DNA of 64,000 bases from Streptomyces sp. NBC_00358 (GCF_036099295.1 NZ_CP107976.1:5270001-5334000); one strand, 5' to 3'; numbered from the stretch's first letter, positions 24,961-34,209 are shown. The notes: a model not told the origin generated them from the sequence alone. A program made the numbers and translations.

Positions 24961-25439
24961 ACGGCCGCTGTCCTGGGGCGTCGCGAGAGGGACGCGGGCG
25001 GATGTCGCGGATCGTGGCGGAACGGAATCACGGAGCGTTGAGACCGGGTTGTGTCCTAGGCGTGACTTGTCACGGCCTGGAGTCGGCGCCGGCCTCCGGT
25101 ACCTTGTGTGGGATGCGAGTGGTTCTGAGGCTGAGCCATCCCGGTGTTGCCCCCGAGGCCGCGCCGAACCCGGCGATGCGCGCCGCTCGCGAGGCAGGGC
25201 GGACCCCCGCACCTGCCTGTTCGACTCCCCGTGGCGAGCGTCGCACAGTATGCCGCACGCGTACTCCTTCGCGCTGGAATATGCCCGAAGCGCTTGTTGG
25301 GGTGACTGTACGTCAACCATGCTGTCTCGCAAGGGAATCACGTTCCGTGATCCTTGTTCTGGCCATGCAGAAAATGGCTACGATCGTGGCCCTTGTGAGG
25401 CGCGAGGCGATGTGTCCGCCGGTTCGGATGGTGTGAGCG
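24961..25439. other. Intergenic region with candidate BldD-like palindrome
   Basis: 480 bp without a convincing gene. The part 25230-25430 is markedly less G+C-rich. ATCACG-TTC-CGTGAT at 25337-25351 is a perfect 6+3+6 palindrome about 90 bp before the next start codon; its TCAC/GTGA half-sites resemble BldD boxes but the core differs. It is a likely regulatory site of unknown cognate factor. Confidence 0.45.
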
Positions 25440-25901
25440 GTGCAGGTGCTTCAAGTGCAGCTGGAGATCCGGCCCGACCCCGCAGAGGTGGGGCGAGCCC
25501 GGCAGTGGGCCCGTTCGAGGCTCGCGGGGTCCGGGATAGAAGCCGATGAACCACTCGCGGAGACGCTGATCCTGCTCGTCTCCGAACTTGTCACCAACGC
25601 CGTGGTGCACACCGGGTGTCCGGCCGTGCTGCGCCTGTGTCTGCCGGGCGGTGCCGGGGCCGCCACCGTGCGCCTCGAAGTGGCCGACTCCAGTGGCCGG
25701 CCGCCGATCCCCCGGCATGCCGAGGGCGACGAGACCAACGGCCGTGGCCTGGAACTGGTCGACGGCCTCGCGGACCGCTGGGGCTGGAACCCCGAGGGTG
25801 CCGGCAAACGCATCTGGTGCGAGGTGGACCGCTGCGCTTCCAGCGCCCCGGCGGCCACCGTGTATCCGGACTACGGAGGCTTCGCGTACGAGGCGGTCTA
25901 G
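25440..25901 (+). CDS. RsbW-like ATP-binding (serine kinase) regulator
   Basis: A 153-residue single-domain protein with the GHKL/HATPase fold. The N-box is ELVTNAVVHTG (about residues 48-58), the G1 motif VADSSGRPP (about 81), and the G2 region TNGRGLELVDGLADRWGW (about 99). Such proteins phosphorylate STAS anti-anti-sigma factors or hold sigma factors inactive, and Streptomyces has dozens. The GTG at 25440 has no good ribosome site; GTG 25446 two codons later is equally possible. A STAS gene at 18517 is a potential partner. The gene looks unrelated to the surrounding catabolic operons. Confidence 0.82.
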   Translation: MQVLQVQLEIRPDPAEVGRARQWARSRLAGSGIEADEPLAETLILLVSELVTNAVVHTGCPAVLRLCLPGGAGAATVRLEVADSSGRPPIPRHAEGDETNGRGLELVDGLADRWGWNPEGAGKRIWCEVDRCASSAPAATVYPDYGGFAYEAV

Positions 25902-26569
25902 CGGCTGCCCGGCGGCACCCCGTGTGTGCGCCGTGTGGGACGGGCGCCGTCCGGGACGGCCCGCTCTCCCCGCGCGAGGGACGCGCCACGCGTCTTCCGC
26001 CCGCTGCGGTCGGCGAGCGCGCGTTTCCGGTCGCGCCGGGCGTCGAACCGTCCGTTTCTGAGCGGCGGGCCGCGAACGCCGGGGCGCTCCTTTTTGTGCA
26101 TGTATGCACGAAACACCTGTACACGGCCGCCGTTGTGGCCGAATGCGCCGGGCCGTGCTTCCGTACGCGCTGTCTCAAAAGGGGTGTAGCGCCATAAATC
26201 CCCGAGTGGGTGTTGACGTGGCGTGTCCGTTTGATCACGCTTGTGTTCAGCGATTCACCGTGAGGGGACGACGAGGGTTCCGGTGACGGGGGCCCTCGGC
26301 GAGTGTGGGTCGCGATTCGGCGTCGGCTCCCTCGCGGCCAGGGGGGCAGGGCGGGTACGCCGGAGGCGGATGGCGGCGCGCGGTGCCGTGCCCGGGGTGA
26401 GGTGGGGGACCTCCCGGTCGGGCGCAGTCGAGAGTGGGGGAGGCGCGCCGCCAGCCGGCCCGCGGGATGGAGGCGTCGGCCGCCTTCGGGTGGGCGGGCT
26501 CCTCGGGGCGGACGGGCTCCTTCGTGCGGACGGGTCCCTTCGGACGGGCTCCTTCGGATGGGCGGGCCC
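25902..26569. other. Non-coding stretch between regulator and cyclase gene
   Basis: About 670 bp in which no frame has convincing coding properties. It contains a palindrome GTGCAT-GT-ATGCAC at 26096-26109, an A+T-richer patch at 26180-26260, and imperfect repeats of GGACGGGCTCCTTCG type at 26483-26570 just past the cyclase stop codon. No regulon operator is present. Confidence 0.5.
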
Positions 26570-27505
26570 CTAGAGGATCGCCACCGGTGCTACGGGTGTG
26601 CCGGTGCCGCCGACGAACGGTTCCGGCATCGCCGACAGCAGGAACGCGTAGCGGCTTTCTTGTCCACAGGCTGTGGACAACTCTTCGAGATTCCAGTTCT
26701 GGCCCTGCAACATCCCCATTTCGACCAGATCGAGCGCGTGTACGGGCAGCCACAGGTCCTCGATCTCGGGCGGGAAGATCTCGAAGGTCAGGGTGTCGTT
26801 GGCGACCGCCGCGACATCGCGCGCGTGGAACCACTCCGGGGTGCGCACCGACAGGCCCGGCGACGGATACCCGTACCCGTGCTTGTCGCCCGCGAGGTAC
26901 ACCTGGATCTGGCCCGTCCGTACGAGCACGATGTCGCCCGCCCGTACCCGCGTGCCCGCCAACTCCTCCGCCGCCTCCAGGTCCTCGGGGGTCACCGCGT
27001 GCCCGCCGGCCAGCCGGTGCTCGCCGCGAGCCCGCGCCACGTCGAGCAGCACGCCGCGCGAGACGATGTGCCGCGGCTTGTCGATCCCGCCGAACTCGGC
27101 GCCGCCGTGCGGGGTGACGGTGGAGGCCGGGCGTCCGTTGTAGAGCTTGCCGGAGTGCGAGACATGGGTCAGCGCGTCCCAGTGGGTGCCCGCCTGGAGG
27201 CCCATGGTCACGGCGTCGTCGCTGCACGCCACCGTCCCGGGGCCGAAGATCTCCTGGTTGATCTGCACCATCGCGTGCAGCGGGTTGACCCGTCCCGGGA
27301 TCATCCCGGTCTGCACGCCGTCCTGTTGGAGCGGGAGGGCGAGCGGCACGCGGCGCCCGGTCCGTACGGTCGCGGCGGCCTCCCGCACCACCTCGTCGGT
27401 GACGAGGTTCAGCGTTCCGATCTCGTCGTCGGCCCCCCAGCGCCCCCAGTTGTTCACCCGCTTGGCGATCTCGTGGAACTCCGGATGGAGCGTCGGCTGC
27501 GACAT
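26570..27505 (-). CDS. Cyclase-family (kynurenine-formamidase-like) metal hydrolase
   Basis: A 311-residue protein of the cyclase/KynB superfamily, Zn or Mn hydrolases that open amide or lactone bonds. The metal-binding signature is A-G-T-H-W-D-A-L-T-H-V near residue 97, close to the canonical H-x-G-T-H-x-D-x-P-x-H. A later ATFEIFPPEIED-like region (about 245) and HALDLVEMGMLQGQNWNL end the fold. GGGGAGG stands four bases before the ATG. It is divergent from the SDR/acyl-CoA dehydrogenase operon, with one good and one weak operator between. In ring degradation it could hydrolyse a lactone or ring-cleavage product; that is inference. Confidence 0.87.
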   Translation of the reverse strand: MSQPTLHPEFHEIAKRVNNWGRWGADDEIGTLNLVTDEVVREAAATVRTGRRVPLALPLQQDGVQTGMIPGRVNPLHAMVQINQEIFGPGTVACSDDAVTMGLQAGTHWDALTHVSHSGKLYNGRPASTVTPHGGAEFGGIDKPRHIVSRGVLLDVARARGEHRLAGGHAVTPEDLEAAEELAGTRVRAGDIVLVRTGQIQVYLAGDKHGYGYPSPGLSVRTPEWFHARDVAAVANDTLTFEIFPPEIEDLWLPVHALDLVEMGMLQGQNWNLEELSTACGQESRYAFLLSAMPEPFVGGTGTPVAPVAIL

Positions 27506-27536
27506 GAGTCCTCCCCGGGGGCTTGTCTCCAGGTAT

Positions 27537-27551
27537 CTGACGGGTCGTAGA
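27537..27551. promoter_or_regulatory. Regulon operator, degenerate copy
   Basis: CTGACGGGTCGTAGA keeps a perfect left arm and CGT of the right arm. It is paired with the good copy 28 bp away and lies 31 bp upstream of the cyclase ATG. Confidence 0.55.
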
Positions 27552-27564
27552 ATCCGAGTTGAAT

Positions 27565-27579
27565 CTAACGGACCGTCAG
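27565..27579. promoter_or_regulatory. Regulon operator copy 3
   Basis: CTAACGGACCGTCAG has one mismatch in the left arm and a perfect right arm, with AT-rich flanks. It lies 22 bp upstream of the SDR GTG start. Confidence 0.75.
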
Positions 27580-27601
27580 AAACTGCGGGAAGGGGCCGGG
27601 C

Positions 27602-28513
27602 GTGGGGAACTTCTTGGCGGGCAAGGTCATCGCCGTCACGGGCGCGGGGCGGGGGATAGGCCGGGCGGTCGCCCTCGCCGCGGCGGCCGAGGGCGCGTCC
27701 GTCGTCGTCAACGACTACGGCGTGTCCGTCGAGGGCGCCGAGCCCACGAGTTCGGTCGCCGACGCGGTCGTCAAGGAGATCGAGGCGGCCGGCGGGGAAG
27801 CGGTCGCGGTGGCCGACGACATCTCGACGATGGCGGGCGGGCAGCACGTCGTCGACACCGCGCTCGCCTCCTACGGGCGGATCGACGGCGTGGTGTGCGT
27901 GGCCGGCATCCTGCGCGAGCGGATGCTCTTCAACATGTCCGAGCAGGAGTGGGACCCGGTCGTCGCGACCCATCTCAAGGGCACGTTCACCCTCTTCCGC
28001 GCCGCCTCGGCGGTGATGCGCAGACAGGGCTCGGGCACGCTGATCGGCTTCACCAGCGGCAACCACCAGGGATCGGTCGCGCAGGCCAACTACAGCGCGG
28101 CGAAGGGCGGCATCATCTCGCTGGTGCGCAGCGCGGCCCTCGGACTGCACAAGTACGGCGTCACCGCGAACGCGGTCGCGCCCGTCGCCCGTACCCGCAT
28201 GTCGGCGAACGTCCCCATGGAGCTGAAGGAGATCGGCGAACCGGAGGACGTGGCCGCCCTCGTGGTCTACCTGCTGTCGGACCGGGCCCGCGCCGAGCGC
28301 ATCACCGGGCAGGTCTACACGATCGCCGGCCCCAAGATCGCCGTATGGGCCCAGCCCCGCGAACTGCGCGCCGGCTACGCCGAGGGCGCCTGGACCCCGG
28401 AGAAGATCGCCGACTTCCTGCCCGGCACGGTCGGCGTCGATCCGATGCCGCTGCTGGAACAACTGGAGGCGATGGCGCGGGCGGCGGCGGAGAAGGCGCG
28501 CCCCAACGCCTGA
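27602..28513 (+). CDS. SDR oxidoreductase, MFE-type 3-hydroxyacyl-CoA dehydrogenase-like
   Basis: A 303-residue short-chain dehydrogenase. The NAD(P)-binding TGAGRGIG motif is at about residues 13-20, followed by VVVNDYGV, typical of the dehydrogenase domain of peroxisomal-type multifunctional enzymes. The catalytic Ser/Tyr/Lys set is in FTSGNHQG and NYSAAKGG. The C-terminus is extended by about 40 residues. It likely oxidises a 3-hydroxyacyl-CoA in the pathway; a similar SDR (Rv3548c type) lies in the mycobacterial steroid-ring regulon. GTG 27602 has AAGGGG seven bases upstream. The next acyl-CoA dehydrogenase gene follows after 71 bp. Confidence 0.88.
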   Translation: MGNFLAGKVIAVTGAGRGIGRAVALAAAAEGASVVVNDYGVSVEGAEPTSSVADAVVKEIEAAGGEAVAVADDISTMAGGQHVVDTALASYGRIDGVVCVAGILRERMLFNMSEQEWDPVVATHLKGTFTLFRAASAVMRRQGSGTLIGFTSGNHQGSVAQANYSAAKGGIISLVRSAALGLHKYGVTANAVAPVARTRMSANVPMELKEIGEPEDVAALVVYLLSDRARAERITGQVYTIAGPKIAVWAQPRELRAGYAEGAWTPEKIADFLPGTVGVDPMPLLEQLEAMARAAAEKARPNA

Positions 28514-28584
28514 GTCCGTCCCGTGAGTCCGTCTCGTACGTCCGTCTCGTGAGTCCGTCGTCGGGGCAGGTGGGAGGAGAGCGC

Positions 28585-29751
28585 GTGGATTTCGCATTCG
28601 GTCCGCAGGACGAGGCCTTCCGGCGCGAGGCGCGGACCTGGCTGGAGGAACACCTGGCCGGCACGCCCGCGCGCCGCGACTGGGAGCGCGAACTCGGCCG
28701 GGGCGGCTGGATCGGGCTCGGCTGGGACGAGGACGGCTACGGCAACCGGCGCGCGGACCTGACCCGGCAGGTCGTATGGGCCGAGGAGTACGCCCGCTCG
28801 AAGGCGCCGCCCCGGTCCGGGCACATCGGCGAGAACCTGCTGGCGCCGACGCTCATCGCGCACGGGACGCCGGAACAGAAGCGCCGCTTCCTGCCGCCGG
28901 TCGCCGCGGGCCGGGAGCTGTGGTGCCAGGGATACAGCGAACCGGACGCTGGCTCGGACCTGGCGGGCATCCGGACGACCGCCGTACGGGAGGAGGGGGC
29001 CGCGCCGACGGGGGTCCTCCGGGTCACCGGCCAGAAGATCTGGACCTCGCTCGCCCACGAGGCCGACTGGTGCTTCGTGCTCGCCCGGACGGAGCCGGGG
29101 TCCACCCGCCACCACGGCCTGTCCTTCCTCCTCGTCCCCATGGACCAGCCCGGCCGCGTAGAGGTCCGTCCGATCCGCCAGTTGACCGGCACGAGCGAGT
29201 TCAACGAGGTGTTCTTCGACGGGGCGCGGGCGCGGGCCGACCATGTGGTCGGCGGCGAGGGGAACGGCTGGCGGGTCGCCATGAGCCTGCTCGGATACGA
29301 GCGCGGGGTCTCGACGCTGGCCCAGCAGATCGGATTCGCCGAGGAGTTGGGGAGCGTGCTGCGGACGGCGGTCGCGACGGGAGCGGCCGCGGACCCGGTG
29401 CTGCGCGACCGGCTCGTGGGGCTGTGGGCCGAGTTGCGCACGATGCGCTGGAACGCGCTGTGCACGCTGGGCACTTCGGGCGGCCCGGCGGACGCGGGAG
29501 CGCCGAGCGTGGCGAAGTTGCTGTGGGGCGGCTGGCACCGGCGGCTCGGCGAACTGGCGGTGCAGGTGCGGGGTGCCGGAGCGGCGGTGGGTCCGGCGGA
29601 CTGGTCGGCCGCGCGGCCGTACGAACTGGACGCCGCCCAGCACCTGTTCCTCTTCGGCCGGGCCGACACGATCTACGGCGGCTCGGACGAGATCCAGCGC
29701 ACGATCATCGCCGAGCGCGTGCTCGGCCTGCCGAAGGAACCCCGGGGCTAG
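28585..29751 (+). CDS. Acyl-CoA dehydrogenase
   Basis: A 388-residue FAD enzyme with all three acyl-CoA dehydrogenase domains. Flavin-contact motifs are WCQGYSEPDAGSDLAGI (near 113) and GQKIWTSLAHEADW (near 148). The catalytic-loop region is GYERGVST (near 235), and the C-terminus ends SDEIQRTIIAERVLGLP. GGAGGAG precedes the GTG start by five bases. It is co-directional with the SDR, probably one transcript under the 27565 operator. Here no degenerate beta subunit follows; the nearest candidate partner is the 47350 protein. Confidence 0.9.
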   Translation: MDFAFGPQDEAFRREARTWLEEHLAGTPARRDWERELGRGGWIGLGWDEDGYGNRRADLTRQVVWAEEYARSKAPPRSGHIGENLLAPTLIAHGTPEQKRRFLPPVAAGRELWCQGYSEPDAGSDLAGIRTTAVREEGAAPTGVLRVTGQKIWTSLAHEADWCFVLARTEPGSTRHHGLSFLLVPMDQPGRVEVRPIRQLTGTSEFNEVFFDGARARADHVVGGEGNGWRVAMSLLGYERGVSTLAQQIGFAEELGSVLRTAVATGAAADPVLRDRLVGLWAELRTMRWNALCTLGTSGGPADAGAPSVAKLLWGGWHRRLGELAVQVRGAGAAVGPADWSAARPYELDAAQHLFLFGRADTIYGGSDEIQRTIIAERVLGLPKEPRG

Positions 29752-29798
29752 CCGGGACCCGCCCGGCACGGAGCGGGAACCATTCGGCGGGCTCGGGA

Positions 29799-29907
29799 GC
29801 AAGCCCGGCACAGGTCCCGGGAACAGCCCGGCACAGGTTTCGGGAACAGCCCGGTACGGCGCAGGAAATGCCCGGTACGGCCCAGGAGCAGCCCGGGGTG
29901 GCCCGGG
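29799..29907. repeat. About five copies of a 22-bp degenerate tandem repeat
   Basis: Units based on GAACAGCCCGGCACAGGTC recur every 21-23 bp between the acyl-CoA dehydrogenase stop and the alcohol dehydrogenase start. They fill most of the 174-bp gap, so no promoter or operator is obvious before the downstream gene. Confidence 0.75.
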
Positions 29908-29925
29908 AAGAGGGGAGCTGGCGCG

Positions 29926-30975
29926 ATGCGAGGCGTGATCTTCGACGGGAAGCGGACCCAGGTCGTGGACGATCTGGAGATACGGGACCCAGGACCCGGA
30001 GAGGTGCGGGTGGCGGTCTCCGCGGCGGGGCTCTGCCACAGTGATCTCTCCGTGGTGGACGGGACCATACCCTTCCCCGTTCCCGTGGTGCTCGGCCATG
30101 AGGGTGCGGGTGTGGTGGAGGCGGTGGGCGCGGGTGTCACCCATGTCGAGCCCGGCGACCATGTGGCCCTGTCCACACTCGCCAACTGCGGGACCTGCGC
30201 CGAGTGCGACCGGGGGCGACCCACCATGTGCCGCAAGGCGATCGGTATGCCGCAGCGGCCGTTCACGCGGTCCGGGCAGCCTCTCTACCAGTTCGCCTCC
30301 AACTCGGCCTTCGCGGAACACACGGTGGTGAAGGCGGTACAGGCGGTCCGGATCGCGAAGGACATCCCGCTGACGTCCGCCGCGCTGATCGGCTGCGGCG
30401 TCCTCACCGGGGTCGGAGCGGTCCTCAACCGGGCCCGGGTCGACCGCGGCGACACCGTTCTCGTCATCGGCACCGGCGGAATCGGCCTCAACGTCATCCA
30501 GGGCGCGCGACTCGCGGGCGCCCTGCGGATCGTCGCCGTCGACTCCAATCCGGCCAAGGAGGCCGTGGCCCGCCAGTTCGGCGCGACGCACTTCCTGACC
30601 TCGACGGACCGGGTGAAGGACATCCTCCCCACCGGCGCCCAGCACGCCTTCGAATGCGTCGGACGCGTCGAACTCATCCGCCAGGCGGTCGACTTGCTCG
30701 ACCGGCACGGCCAGGCGATCCTGCTCGGCGTGCCCCCGGCGACGGCCGAGGCCTCCTTCCTCGTCTCCTCGATGTACCTCGACAAGTCCATCCTGGGCTG
30801 CCGCTACGGCTCGTCCCGCCCCCAGCGGGACATCGCCCTGTACGCCGAGCTGTACCGCGAAGGCCGGCTTCTCCTGGACGAGTTGGTGACGGCGACGTAC
30901 CCGGTCGAGGACTTCGAGAGGGCGGCCGAGGACGCGCACGCGGGGAAGGTGGCGAGGGCGGTGCTGACGTTCTAG
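29926..30975 (+). CDS. Zinc-dependent alcohol dehydrogenase (MDR family)
   Basis: A 349-residue medium-chain dehydrogenase. Catalytic-zinc ligands are expected in AAGLCHSDLS (Cys near 37) and LGHEGAGVVE (His near 60). The structural zinc set is CGTCAECDRGRPTMC (about 88-102). The Rossmann motif is VIGTGGIGLNVIQGA (about 180). Length and motifs are those of class-III-like or acyl-alcohol-type NAD(P) alcohol dehydrogenases. GGGGAG lies eight bases before the ATG. It follows the SDR/acyl-CoA dehydrogenase pair on the same strand after a repeat-filled gap and probably oxidises an alcohol intermediate of the same pathway. Confidence 0.93.
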   Translation: MRGVIFDGKRTQVVDDLEIRDPGPGEVRVAVSAAGLCHSDLSVVDGTIPFPVPVVLGHEGAGVVEAVGAGVTHVEPGDHVALSTLANCGTCAECDRGRPTMCRKAIGMPQRPFTRSGQPLYQFASNSAFAEHTVVKAVQAVRIAKDIPLTSAALIGCGVLTGVGAVLNRARVDRGDTVLVIGTGGIGLNVIQGARLAGALRIVAVDSNPAKEAVARQFGATHFLTSTDRVKDILPTGAQHAFECVGRVELIRQAVDLLDRHGQAILLGVPPATAEASFLVSSMYLDKSILGCRYGSSRPQRDIALYAELYREGRLLLDELVTATYPVEDFERAAEDAHAGKVARAVLTF

Positions 30976-30991
30976 ACGAGCTGTCCGGGCG

Positions 30992-32074
30992 TCATATGCG
31001 TGAGCAGGCGCGGGAGTTCCCGCCACGAGGTTCACCGGGTTCACCGGGTCCACCGGGTGTGCCGGGTGCGTCGGGTCCGTCCGCTCCGGTGCCGGACCTG
31101 AAGGTGCGCCGGTAGGTGGTGGGGGTGACTCCGAGGGTCGTCTGCAGGTGCTGGCGCATCGATTGGGCCGTGCCGAAGCCGGCGACGCGGGCCACGTGGT
31201 CGATGGACAGATCGCTGGACTCCAGGAGATGGCGGGCGTGTTCGACGCGCTGCCGGGTGAGCCACTGGCCGGGGCTGACGCCGACCTCCTCGCGGAAGCG
31301 CCGGGTGAACGTGCGGACGGACATGGACTCCTGCTCGGCCATGTCCCGCAACTGGATCGGCTCGTGGAGCCGGCCGAGCGCCCAGGCGCGGGCGGCGGTC
31401 GTGCCGGCCGACTGCGCCTCCGGCACCGGACGCTGGATGTACTGCGCCTGACCGCCGTCGCGGTGCGGCGGTACGACGGTGCGGCGGGCCACCTCGTTGG
31501 CGACGGCGGCGCCGTGGTCCCGGCGTACGAGATGCAGGCACAGGTCGATCCCGGCCGCGACCCCGGCGGAGGTGAGGACGTCGCCGTCGTCGATGAAGAG
31601 CACGTCCGCGTCGACGCTGATCTGCGGGAAGAGCCGCTGGAAGTGCTCGGCGTGCATCCAGTGCGTGGTGGCGGGGCGGCCGTCGAGGTACCCGGCGGCG
31701 GCGAGGACGTAGCTGCCGGTGCAGATGGAGACCAGGCGGGTGCCGGGGCGGAGGTGCGCGAGGGCGGCGACCAGCTCGGGGGTCAGGATGCCCTCCTGCT
31801 GGACGGGCCCGAGTTCGTACGAGGCCGGGACGACGACGGTGTCGGCGGTGGCGAGCGCCTCGGGCCCGTTGGCGACCAGGACGGCGAAGTCGGCGTCGGT
31901 CTCCACCGGGCCGGGTGGCCGGACCGAGCAGGTGACGACCTCGTAGAGCGAGCGCCCGTCGGTGTCCCGCGCCTTGCCGAAGATGCGCTGCGGAATGCCC
32001 AGCTCGAAGGGGAGCAGCCCGTCGAGGGCGAGGACGACGACGCGGTGCGGACGGAACGTATCCGAGGTGGCCAT
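30992..32074 (-). CDS. GlxA-type transcriptional activator (DJ-1/PfpI + AraC HTH)
   Basis: A 360-residue regulator. Residues 10-185 form a DJ-1/PfpI-like sensing domain (VVVLALDGLLPFELGIPQRIFG; nucleophile-elbow-like SICTGSYVLAAAG near 117). Residues 225-325 hold two AraC helix-turn-helix motifs (MSVRTFTRRFREEVGVSPGQW and VARVAGFGTAQSMRQHLQ). The C-terminal 30 residues are a Gly/Pro/Glu-rich tail encoded by TTCACCGGG-like DNA repeats at 31029-31079. Regulators of this type often control the adjacent gene, here the divergent MFS transporter. No CTGACG operator lies near it, so it is probably outside the regulon. Confidence 0.9.
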   Translation of the reverse strand: MATSDTFRPHRVVVLALDGLLPFELGIPQRIFGKARDTDGRSLYEVVTCSVRPPGPVETDADFAVLVANGPEALATADTVVVPASYELGPVQQEGILTPELVAALAHLRPGTRLVSICTGSYVLAAAGYLDGRPATTHWMHAEHFQRLFPQISVDADVLFIDDGDVLTSAGVAAGIDLCLHLVRRDHGAAVANEVARRTVVPPHRDGGQAQYIQRPVPEAQSAGTTAARAWALGRLHEPIQLRDMAEQESMSVRTFTRRFREEVGVSPGQWLTRQRVEHARHLLESSDLSIDHVARVAGFGTAQSMRQHLQTTLGVTPTTYRRTFRSGTGADGPDAPGTPGGPGEPGEPRGGNSRACSRI

Positions 32075-32145
32075 GGCCCGATCCTAGCGAATGCTGTCCT
32101 TCGGGCCAGTGGTTCGGTGGGGGCCGTTCCTCGAAGATCTATGGC

Positions 32146-33480
32146 GTGACCCAGACAAGCGAAGCCGCCCCGGCCTCCGAGGACTCCCGGCCCATCCGAC
32201 CCGCGGCCCGTCACCGCATCCACCGTGCGTGGTTCGTCGCCGCCGTCACCTTCGTGACGATCGTCGGCGCGGCGGCCTTCCGGTCGCTGCCCGGACTGCT
32301 GATCGACCCGCTGCACCAGGAGTTCCACTGGTCGCGCGGCACGATCGGCGCGGCGGTCTCGATCAACCTCGCGCTGTACGGACTCACGGCGCCGTTCGCG
32401 GCGGCGCTCATGGACCGCTTCGGCATCCGGCGCGTGGTGGCGATCGCCCTGACCGTGATCGCGGTCGGCTCCGGGCTGACCGTATGGATGACTGCGGCCT
32501 GGCAACTGCTGCTCTGCTGGGGCCTGTTGGTCGGTCTGGGCTCCGGCTCGATGGCGCTCGCCTTCGCGGCGACGGTCACCAACCGCTGGTTCACCGCCCG
32601 CAAGGGCCTGGTGACGGGCATCCTGACCGCGGCCTCGGCCTCGGGCCAGCTGATCTTCCTGCCGCTGCTGTCCTGGATCGTCACGGAGCACGGCTGGCGT
32701 CCGGCCGCGGTGACCGTCTCGCTCGCCGCCCTCGCGGTCGTGCCCTTCGTCTGGCTGCTGCTGCGCGACCACCCGGCCGACGTGGGGCAGATGCCGTACG
32801 GGGCAACGGAGTTCGTACCGAAGCCCGAGCCGCTGCGGGGCGCCGCCCGGCGGACGGTGGGGGTGCTGCTCTCCGCCGTCCGTACGGGTCCCTTCTGGCT
32901 GCTGGCCGGGACGTTCGCGATCTGCGGCGCCTCGACGAACGGTCTGGTCCAGACGCACTTCGTGCCCGCCGCCCACGACCACGGCATGCCCATCACCGCG
33001 GCTGCCTCGCTCCTCGCGGTGATCGGGGTCTTCGACGTGGTCGGCACGGTCGCCTCGGGCTGGTTCACCGACCGCTTCGAGCCGCGCCGCCTGCTCGCGG
33101 TGTACTACGCCCTGCGCGGCATCTCGCTGCTGTTCCTCCCGATGCTCCTCGCCCCGACCGTGCACCCGCCGATGATCTTCTTCATCGTGTTCTACGGCCT
33201 CGACTGGGTCGCCACGGTTCCGCCCACCCTGGCCCTGTGCCGTGAGGCGTACGGCGAGGACAGCGCCATCGTCTTCGGCTGGGTCCTCGCCTCCCACCAG
33301 GTCGGCGCGGCCCTCGTCGCCTTCCTCGGCGGCGTCGCCCGCGACACCTTCGGCTCGTACGACGTCGTCTGGTACGCCTCGGGTGCGCTGTGCGCGGCGG
33401 CCGCGCTGATGGCTCTGGTGATCCGGCGCCACCGGCCTTCGCTCCCGCCGACCGCGGCGGTGTCGCCCGCCATCGCCTGA
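32146..33480 (+). CDS. MFS transporter (monocarboxylate/oxalate-type)
   Basis: A 444-residue protein with twelve predicted transmembrane helices in two halves. The MFS loop motif appears as ALMDRFGIRRVV between helices 2 and 3 and as SGWFTDRFEPRR between helices 8 and 9. The R-L-P-G-L-L-I-D-P-L pattern after helix 1 suits the OFA/monocarboxylate-transporter branch, so it may import an organic acid, a plausible substrate for the surrounding acyl-CoA pathway. The GTG start has only a weak ribosome site. It is divergent from the GlxA-type regulator, the likely controller. Confidence 0.9.
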   Translation: MTQTSEAAPASEDSRPIRPAARHRIHRAWFVAAVTFVTIVGAAAFRSLPGLLIDPLHQEFHWSRGTIGAAVSINLALYGLTAPFAAALMDRFGIRRVVAIALTVIAVGSGLTVWMTAAWQLLLCWGLLVGLGSGSMALAFAATVTNRWFTARKGLVTGILTAASASGQLIFLPLLSWIVTEHGWRPAAVTVSLAALAVVPFVWLLLRDHPADVGQMPYGATEFVPKPEPLRGAARRTVGVLLSAVRTGPFWLLAGTFAICGASTNGLVQTHFVPAAHDHGMPITAAASLLAVIGVFDVVGTVASGWFTDRFEPRRLLAVYYALRGISLLFLPMLLAPTVHPPMIFFIVFYGLDWVATVPPTLALCREAYGEDSAIVFGWVLASHQVGAALVAFLGGVARDTFGSYDVVWYASGALCAAAALMALVIRRHRPSLPPTAAVSPAIA

Positions 33481-33573
33481 CGGGGCCGTCGGCCCGCCGC
33501 TCGACGCTCGTGCCGGATGGACAAGCCGAACCAGGTCCAGCTCGCATCAGGCCGCCGACGGTCCTGTCTCGCG

Positions 33574-34209
33574 TCAGTCGAGGAACCGGCCCCTGTGGAA
33601 GAGCAGCGGAGGAATGTGCTCGTCGCCGGCGCCGTTCGTGCCGAGCGCGTCGACCCGGCCGACCACGATCAGGTGGTCCCCGCCCGTGTGCACCGCGTGG
33701 ATCGTGCAGTCGATCCAGGCCGCGGTGCCCGCGAGGCGGGGCGAGCCGGAGACCGGGGCGGCGTCGTGGACCACCCCGGCGAACTTGTCCGCGCCGCTCA
33801 CCGCGAAACCGCGGCACAAGTCGCCCTGGTGCGCGCCGAGAACGTTGACGCAGAAGACCCCGGCGCGCGCGATCCGCGGCCAGGTCGTCGACGTACGGCC
33901 GACCATGAAGCAGATCAGCGGAGGGTCCAGGGAGAGGGAGGCGAACGACTGGCAGGCGAAGCCGGCCGGGCCGGCGGACTCCCCGGTGCCGGTGGCCGTG
34001 GCCGTGCCCGGTGCCGTCACCACCGTCACTCCGGTCGCGAAGTGGCCCAGTACGCGCCGGAATTCGGCCGGATCGACCGGTGCCCGCTCGTCCTCGCCGA
34101 CCGCGCGCAGCTCCGGGCGCGGCAGTGCTTCGACGGGCCCCGCGACGGTGGGGGCCCCGGCCGACCTGAGGTAGCGGACGGCGGCGGCGGCCATCCCTGC
34201 GTGTCCCAT
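33574..34209 (-). CDS. Flavin reductase (HsaB-like flavin:NAD(P)H oxidoreductase)
   Basis: A 211-residue protein with the flavin-reductase fold. FATGVTVVTA (near residue 56), FASLSLDPPLICFMV (near 90) and the closing HTGGDHLIVVGRVDALG with the conserved G-D-H motif (near 170) are typical of FMN/FAD reductases that serve two-component monooxygenases. ATG 34209 is chosen because GGAAG lies five bases upstream; an ATG at 34221 would leave no room for a ribosome site next to the operator at 34227. No oxygenase partner is adjacent; the FMO at 39559 is self-contained, so the partner may lie elsewhere. Confidence 0.85.
   Translation of the reverse strand: MGHAGMAAAAVRYLRSAGAPTVAGPVEALPRPELRAVGEDERAPVDPAEFRRVLGHFATGVTVVTAPGTATATGTGESAGPAGFACQSFASLSLDPPLICFMVGRTSTTWPRIARAGVFCVNVLGAHQGDLCRGFAVSGADKFAGVVHDAAPVSGSPRLAGTAAWIDCTIHAVHTGGDHLIVVGRVDALGTNGAGDEHIPPLLFHRGRFLD

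Noticed and set aside
30992..33480. GlxA-type regulator and MFS gene as regulon members
   Set aside because: No copy of the CTGACG palindrome lies in their shared promoter gap (32075-32145); membership would rest on position only.
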